From assembly GCA_021824385.1 (NCBI GenBank), contig JAKAKU010000079.1, forward strand, positions 1 through 6,727: a stretch of DNA of 6,727 nucleotides, written 5' to 3'. The notes beneath the pieces were generated by a model. That model did not search any database, was not told the DNA's origin, and was given only the letters and a program-made list of their open reading frames with translations. Both the position numbers and the translations under genes were made by a program. Shown piece after piece: positions 6,713 through 6,727 of this stretch; position 1 is the stretch's first letter, and every line of letters begins with the position of its first letter. The DNA comes from a bacterium (GTDB taxonomy: Bacteria; Patescibacteriota; Microgenomatia; UBA8517).

Positions 6713-6727
6713 GTGAAGACGTCAATG
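6713..6727 (+). CDS. 5' end of an unidentified gene starting at GTG, cut by window edge
   Basis: Only five codons are visible (Met from GTG, then Lys-Thr-Ser-Met), so no function can be assigned. The start is supported by the very strong Shine-Dalgarno at good distance and by the 23-bp gap after the preceding stop, which suggests co-transcription with the PIG-V-like gene. The ATG at 6725 is a less likely start because it lies too far from the ribosome site. Confidence 0.6.

Overview
The window is about 6.7 kb of compact, moderately AT-rich bacterial DNA. It is almost entirely coding and is dominated by enzymes of lipid-linked sugar transfer. Two features together suggest a Candidate Phyla Radiation (Patescibacteria) genome, most likely of the Microgenomates type: the multi-pass GT-C proteins resemble families I associate with that group (Gly-Asp-Glu / Gly-His-Asp-Gln-Asp first-loop motifs, a Gly-Pro-Leu-x-Tyr-Tyr motif and a conserved Asn-Pro in a later loop), and the genes are tightly packed with mostly no Shine-Dalgarno sequence. 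This assignment rests on resemblance alone and was not tested by a search.

Layout. Positions 1-5483 hold a leftward (minus-strand) cluster of five genes that reads as one operon. In transcription order these are a GT2 polyprenyl-phosphate-sugar synthase-like enzyme (5483-4779), a GT-C membrane glycosyltransferase (4797-3187, overlapping by 19 bp), an NrnA-like DHH/DHHA1 phosphoesterase (3185-2214), a second GT-C membrane glycosyltransferase (2206-725) and a second GT2 enzyme of the ALG5/DPM1 type (704 to beyond position 1). Gaps are 1, 7 and 20 bp, with no internal terminator. A 51-bp divergent spacer (5484-5534) holds candidate promoters for both directions and a perfect short palindrome. 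To its right, a plus-strand gene (5535-6689) encodes a third GT-C type membrane protein resembling the PIG-V mannosyltransferase family. After 23 bp, with an exceptionally strong Shine-Dalgarno, a further gene begins at a GTG at 6713 and leaves the window.

How the genes may work together. GT2 enzymes of this class move a sugar from a nucleotide donor to a polyprenyl phosphate on the cytoplasmic face. GT-C enzymes then use the flipped lipid-linked sugar on the outer face. The leftward operon carries two such pairs arranged as mirror images (GT2, GT-C, phosphoesterase, GT-C, GT2), so it plausibly makes and transfers two different lipid-linked sugars onto a surface polymer, glycolipid or protein. 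The phosphoesterase in the middle would degrade nanoRNA or pAp and is probably a housekeeping passenger, though its DHH signature reads Asp-Asn-His. No mobile element, CRISPR array, rRNA or tRNA was seen. I found no clear sign of a wholly new system; the most unusual points are the mirrored module layout, the variant phosphoesterase motif, the compact divergent promoter and the full-length Shine-Dalgarno.
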